Shown piece by piece: positions 59,905-64,000 of a DNA stretch of 64,000 nucleotides. The notes beneath the pieces are model-generated. The model was given only the letters and a program-made list of their open reading frames with translations, was not told the DNA's origin and searched no databases. A program made the translations under genes and the position numbers. Every line of letters begins with the position of its first letter. Position 1 is the first letter of the stretch. Source of the stretch: Tamarix chinensis (lineage: Eukaryota > Streptophyta > Magnoliopsida > Caryophyllales > Tamaricaceae); assembly GCA_030549775.1 (NCBI GenBank), contig CM060175.1:39049915-39113914 (forward strand). Reading direction: 5' to 3'.

Positions 59905-62900
59905 GGGCCTGAGTGATTTAGGCCTCTAATGGATGTTAATTCATGTATTTGATGATGATATGATTGTGTTTGATCTTGCTATGGAAGTGCATTTTTTGTT
60001 TGATTTATGAAAAATTTGAGAAACTTTGAAGAAAACGGAGAAGATGGGTTTTTTGGCCCATTGGTCAATGGGTAAGCCCCATCGCTTGGTTGATGTGCGC
60101 TGTGTTTTTATTTTTTAGCCGATGTATAATCGGTCAACTAATATGACTCATCGATTGACTGAGGTAAGGCTGAACCTAATACCACTTTTGTTTTAATTCA
60201 AAATCCATTCCAAATATGATATAAAGACAACATAAATGTTGAAAAAAGTTTATAATGGATTTTTAAAAGATTACAAAACATTTCAATTAAAATTAGATAG
60301 GAGGGGTGAATTCTAAAAAGGTATTTGATGGTCTCACCCTTCTTGTCACCTTCCTCTTCTGTATCTTGTACACAAGATGAATGATTACATCCAGAGGAAT
60401 CTTCTGCCAACTGAAGATCATGTCTCCCATGCCTTCTAGTCTCATTCCTTTGTGTTTCTGAATTCTTGAAGTTCAACACCCTAGAAGTACCCAACCAACA
60501 CCATTTCAGCTCTTAAGGGAAATCAATTATGTTTCCCTCCCAAAAACCACATCATTTGAATTGAATTCAACTTGGGAGGTAAGGTATCGAACTTATATAT
60601 CCCCTAACCTTCATTTCCCATCAAAACCTTGTGTTATTAAGTCGAAGTCTCCCTTTTCTTTACGTTCTCCAAACCACCGAAATTCCCCATTTTTCCCCAC
60701 ATTTGTTTCCACTTACTTTCTCCTTCTTGCACTTAGATCCTAATCTCCCCTTCCTCTCCTAATCCCTTCTATAACTCTCTTTTGCTTTTCTCCTAATCAA
60801 AACAGGTTAGATTTAAGAGATGGTTGAGGATTTGAGCTCTTTCTCTCGGTTTTCTGATTTTTGAAGAAAGGTTGTGGCTTTCATATGATCTTCTTGATCT
60901 CTTAGCCTTGTTTAAATTTATTAAGTTTTTAATAAAGCTTTCTGAGTTTTTTATTGTTCTTCTAAAGGTACTAAAGTAGTAGAAATATTTGGACTTCGTT
61001 GAAGGAAGGTTCTCTTTTTCTCATGTATTTTGCTAGAGTCCAAACAAGTCATTCTTACCAAAATCATATGATAAATGAGCATATGCGTTCTGTAGGATAG
61101 TCCTGAGTTGTCTGTATGAACACATAAAATATTGGTTGTGAATATGAGCACATTTTAGAAGAGTAAGCGTAAGTATGAATAAAAAGCATGAAAATAGGGT
61201 TGTGAGCATGCTTTCAAGTGTTGCTCCTTATATGTAGTTGTTATACTCCTTGAATATGTTGAGAATTCAGCTTATAAGCATGTGTGATTTGATTTGTGGA
61301 TGTGAGCAAATTGATAAGGTGTATGAAAATGAAGAGTAGAAAGGATTTTCCACGTTTTAATGACAAATTCTTAGTGTGTGAACATGATTCTTGATGTTTA
61401 ATGAATCCCCAAGTATGAATAGATATCAAGCACATTAGAGTTGTGATTCGGAGTTGTTGAGATGCGTGGCTGATAATTGAGTTGTGTTTTAAATGATTTG
61501 TCATACCATGCTGAGTTTTCGATTTTGTTTAGTAGTATCTGATAAGCACCTTTGGTCCATATGTCCCCAGTGGCCCCATCGAGTGTACTTTCGGTCAACT
61601 AATTATGCATATATCTCCTAGCAAGTGTTTTGTTAGCTAGTCGACTGACAAAGCCTTTTAGTTGATCAAATGATTGATTGGTCAATCGACTACCTTGATT
61701 TCCTACCTTCTCAATAATTAAAACTCGATTGTATTCCTTGGTTTTGTGGGGACAACCCACTATTCCTTAAGGCTTGCTTAGGACATTTTGACATTTCCAC
61801 CTTGATTGTTTGAGTTAGCTGACCTCCATTTGATTTTAAATATTGGCCTTAAAAGTTGACTCCCATCTTTCAACATCAACATATGGACTTAAACACTAGT
61901 TTAAAGTGAGCCTTTAATGGAATGTCTTAAAATAAAGCTGTCAAACCTAGAAAATATGGGAAACCTTAGATGCTTAACATAAAGACTATGGAGCTACGTA
62001 ATGACCTTTAGGAAGAATTGACCTATAGTTGACCATGGTTCGACCTTAAACTTAGGTTTAACCTAGACTTTGACTTGCAGGTAAATGAGGAGAATAATTA
62101 GAATTTAGTAATGGCTTAATGTATATGGTTGGCATTAATTTGGACATTTTTTCAGGGCATAAAATGGTTAAGTAATAGAGATTTCTACCTTATTCACCTC
62201 TCACGAGAAATGATAAATGTTATGAGATATTTAGGTGGTTAAAGTGTTCGAATTCTCATCAAGTGCCTGATCTACGAATCTTATTTGGACTAATTGGAAT
62301 GGATGGATTAATGATGAGTTGGAAAGGGGACCTGGGTAAATTCATGAAATATAATGGAGTAATGATTTTGTGGTTTGTGCTGCACCATAAAGCATGCCAT
62401 GGCGAGGAAATTTGTAAGTAATTAATTTATTAACCTTCATGTGTTAAATGATCTTCTCAAACCAAACACTAATTACTTGAAAGGAAAAGAATTTGATAGA
62501 GCCTATGCATCTCCAACTCTCGGAATAGCTAACCGAGGGTAGCTCGCATGCTATCAGCCTATGGGTAAGGGAACACACATTGGTTACGGTAACTTTTCTA
62601 CTTAGATCACTAGTATACTTAATGGGTGTCGACCATACAATTAAATATCGATTCTGATAAATGATATTGGTTGATATTTATTGGATTTTGGATCAACTAA
62701 TACATAAAAATAACAATATGCGACAATTTTAGAATTTTATATATTATCGTTTATTTGCCGATATTTGTAATATTTGTTGTGGAAAAAAATCACATTGCGA
62801 AAACCGCGACATATAAAATATCGTTCTTAACACCTTGATATTGTAATACTGTGACCACAATTGCAATCGCAGCCACAACCATGGTTTTATTGATTGGTGC

Positions 62901-64000
62901 CGACACTTAAGGAAAGCCCCCTAAAAAAAATGACATAGGTAGTGGTTGAGATTGCCTCTGAAGTCTGAAATCCTTAGTGAGTACATCTCGCAAGTCGCAC
63001 CCATAGGCCGTTGTAACTATCCAAGAAGACACTCGAAATTGAAAAGATAAACAAACCCAAGAGTTAGAATACCTAGCTGTGCAATGAAATTATTCACTAC
63101 CTTGGCTTGTGACCAATAGTAGTAGATGATGATATATACTTGCACTTGGCTACTATGATAATCCTTTAACTTTATTAGGCTTGGCCTAGTTCCATGATGG
63201 GAGGACGTATGAGTTTACTCAGAATTCTTATATGAATGAAAATTATGTGATCATGACCCTAAACAGATTATAAGTAAATTGGATTATAGAGATGCCTTAG
63301 GGGACATTGAGTTCTTCCTAAAAGTCTAATCTTTACATGTATTAAATGTTGTTGTGTTCCATGATTTCCTTCATCTATGTGGTGTAAATGAGAAGGAATA
63401 TGTCCTTGCATATATGACCCATTTGTATTTTGTAATAACCACATACATATGCAAGTATGTTCCTAATTTATGCATATCTTGAGCGTGAAAGTATATTTAA
63501 TTTGTCAATGCATGATTTATTTATGTCATCGATCGTATCCTCATGTGTCATGATTTCATGATCCTTGGGTCACGTATGCATTTACACGCTATCGTGAAAA
63601 TATCTATAGGAACAATCATGATCTTCATAACTCAGTCGTAGTAAGGATGGATTGTGCATGTGCTACTACGTTAAGATATAAACATCATATGAGTGCTTCA
63701 CCTTCATTAATTTATGTGAAACATACCACGCCATGATATGATGTTTAGCAATGAACCATGACTCTTCATTCTTGTGACCCATGTAACCATTCATGATGCC
63801 ATGTTATCATCAAGCATGTCACTCCTAGCATTCATGTGCATGTGCGAGCATATCACATTATGTAGATCATATAAGCATGGTATGTGTTTTTGGTATGCTA
63901 ATGCCTAAGTATGATGTATGTGTGTACTCAACAAGATTGATGTGCCTCATAGGGCCTTATCTGCATCATGAACCCCATAACAAGGTAACTTGGCATACTT
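59905..64000 (+). mobile_element. Long Ty3-type LTR related to the one at 34327-37728, running to the window edge
   Basis: The probable start is TGTGGGCCTGAG at 59905, inferred from the offset of a shared GTGTTTGATCTTG word (59968; 34394 in the other LTR). It has GTCGAC-like palindromes (60060-60170 and 61570-61690), a pyrimidine-rich zone (60330-60790) and a GGTTAGATTTAAGAG..GTTGAG box near 60807, similar to 35270. No LTR end was recognised before 64000, and the final 1.5 kb has no distinctive feature. A small frame at 60198-60494 lies in the pyrimidine-rich zone and is not accepted as a gene. Confidence 0.5.

Noticed and set aside
60198..60494. Minus-strand ORF with a donor-like GGTGAG at its acidic end, looking like an exon
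   Set aside because: It sits in the pyrimidine-rich zone of an LTR and aligns by eye with LTR sequence at 33400-33620 and 34800-34990.

Overview
The window is nuclear DNA of a flowering plant with a large, repeat-rich genome. It is AT-rich and holds one recognisable host gene with many small GT-AG introns. Almost everything else is decayed LTR retrotransposons of lineages found in land plants (Athila and Tekay/Del-like Ty3, Copia, TRIM). The species cannot be named from the sequence. Most short ORFs here are chance frames in transposon LTRs or microsatellites.

Layout. 1-3801: a solo LTR of 3.65 kb with a perfect 5-bp target duplication (family A), inserted in an older transposon relic. 3802-6602: the rest of that relic, including a coiled-coil ORF broken by many stops. 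6603-14157: two inverted LTR starts (family B) around a minus-strand Athila remnant. 14157-22918: a minus-strand Ty3 element that keeps PPT, gag and PBS but no pol, next to two long LTR segments in the same orientation. 22917-23669: a TRIM. 23675-about 39.4 kb: a plus-strand Athila interrupted twice, by a second family-A solo LTR (24109-28783, duplication CATCT) and by an internally deleted Tekay/Del-like element (33019-37728, duplication ATTGA). 39.4-43.4 kb: a bHLH-type pseudogene fragment, a MITE-like element, an unidentified coding-like patch and a 141-bp tandem duplication.

44407-55900 (minus): the C-terminal 244 codons of actin-related protein 4 (ARP4), a nuclear actin-like subunit of chromatin-remodelling complexes. 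There are 12 exons with intact frame and splice sites. One intron holds an antisense Copia element (46059-49578, duplication CTATT). A neighbouring 4.5-kb intron is mostly unidentified sequence. The N-terminal exons were not found: upstream of 55900 there is intron sequence, then a chromovirus remnant (57073 to about 58.9 kb) and another long LTR (about 59905 to the window end).

No rRNA, tRNA or CRISPR array was seen, and no bacterial-type operon. The most notable patterns are the nested insertions with readable target duplications, a conserved 3+3 array of small hairpin repeats in the family-A LTRs, clusters of GTCGAC-like palindromes in the related LTRs, and a Ty3 element reduced to gag.
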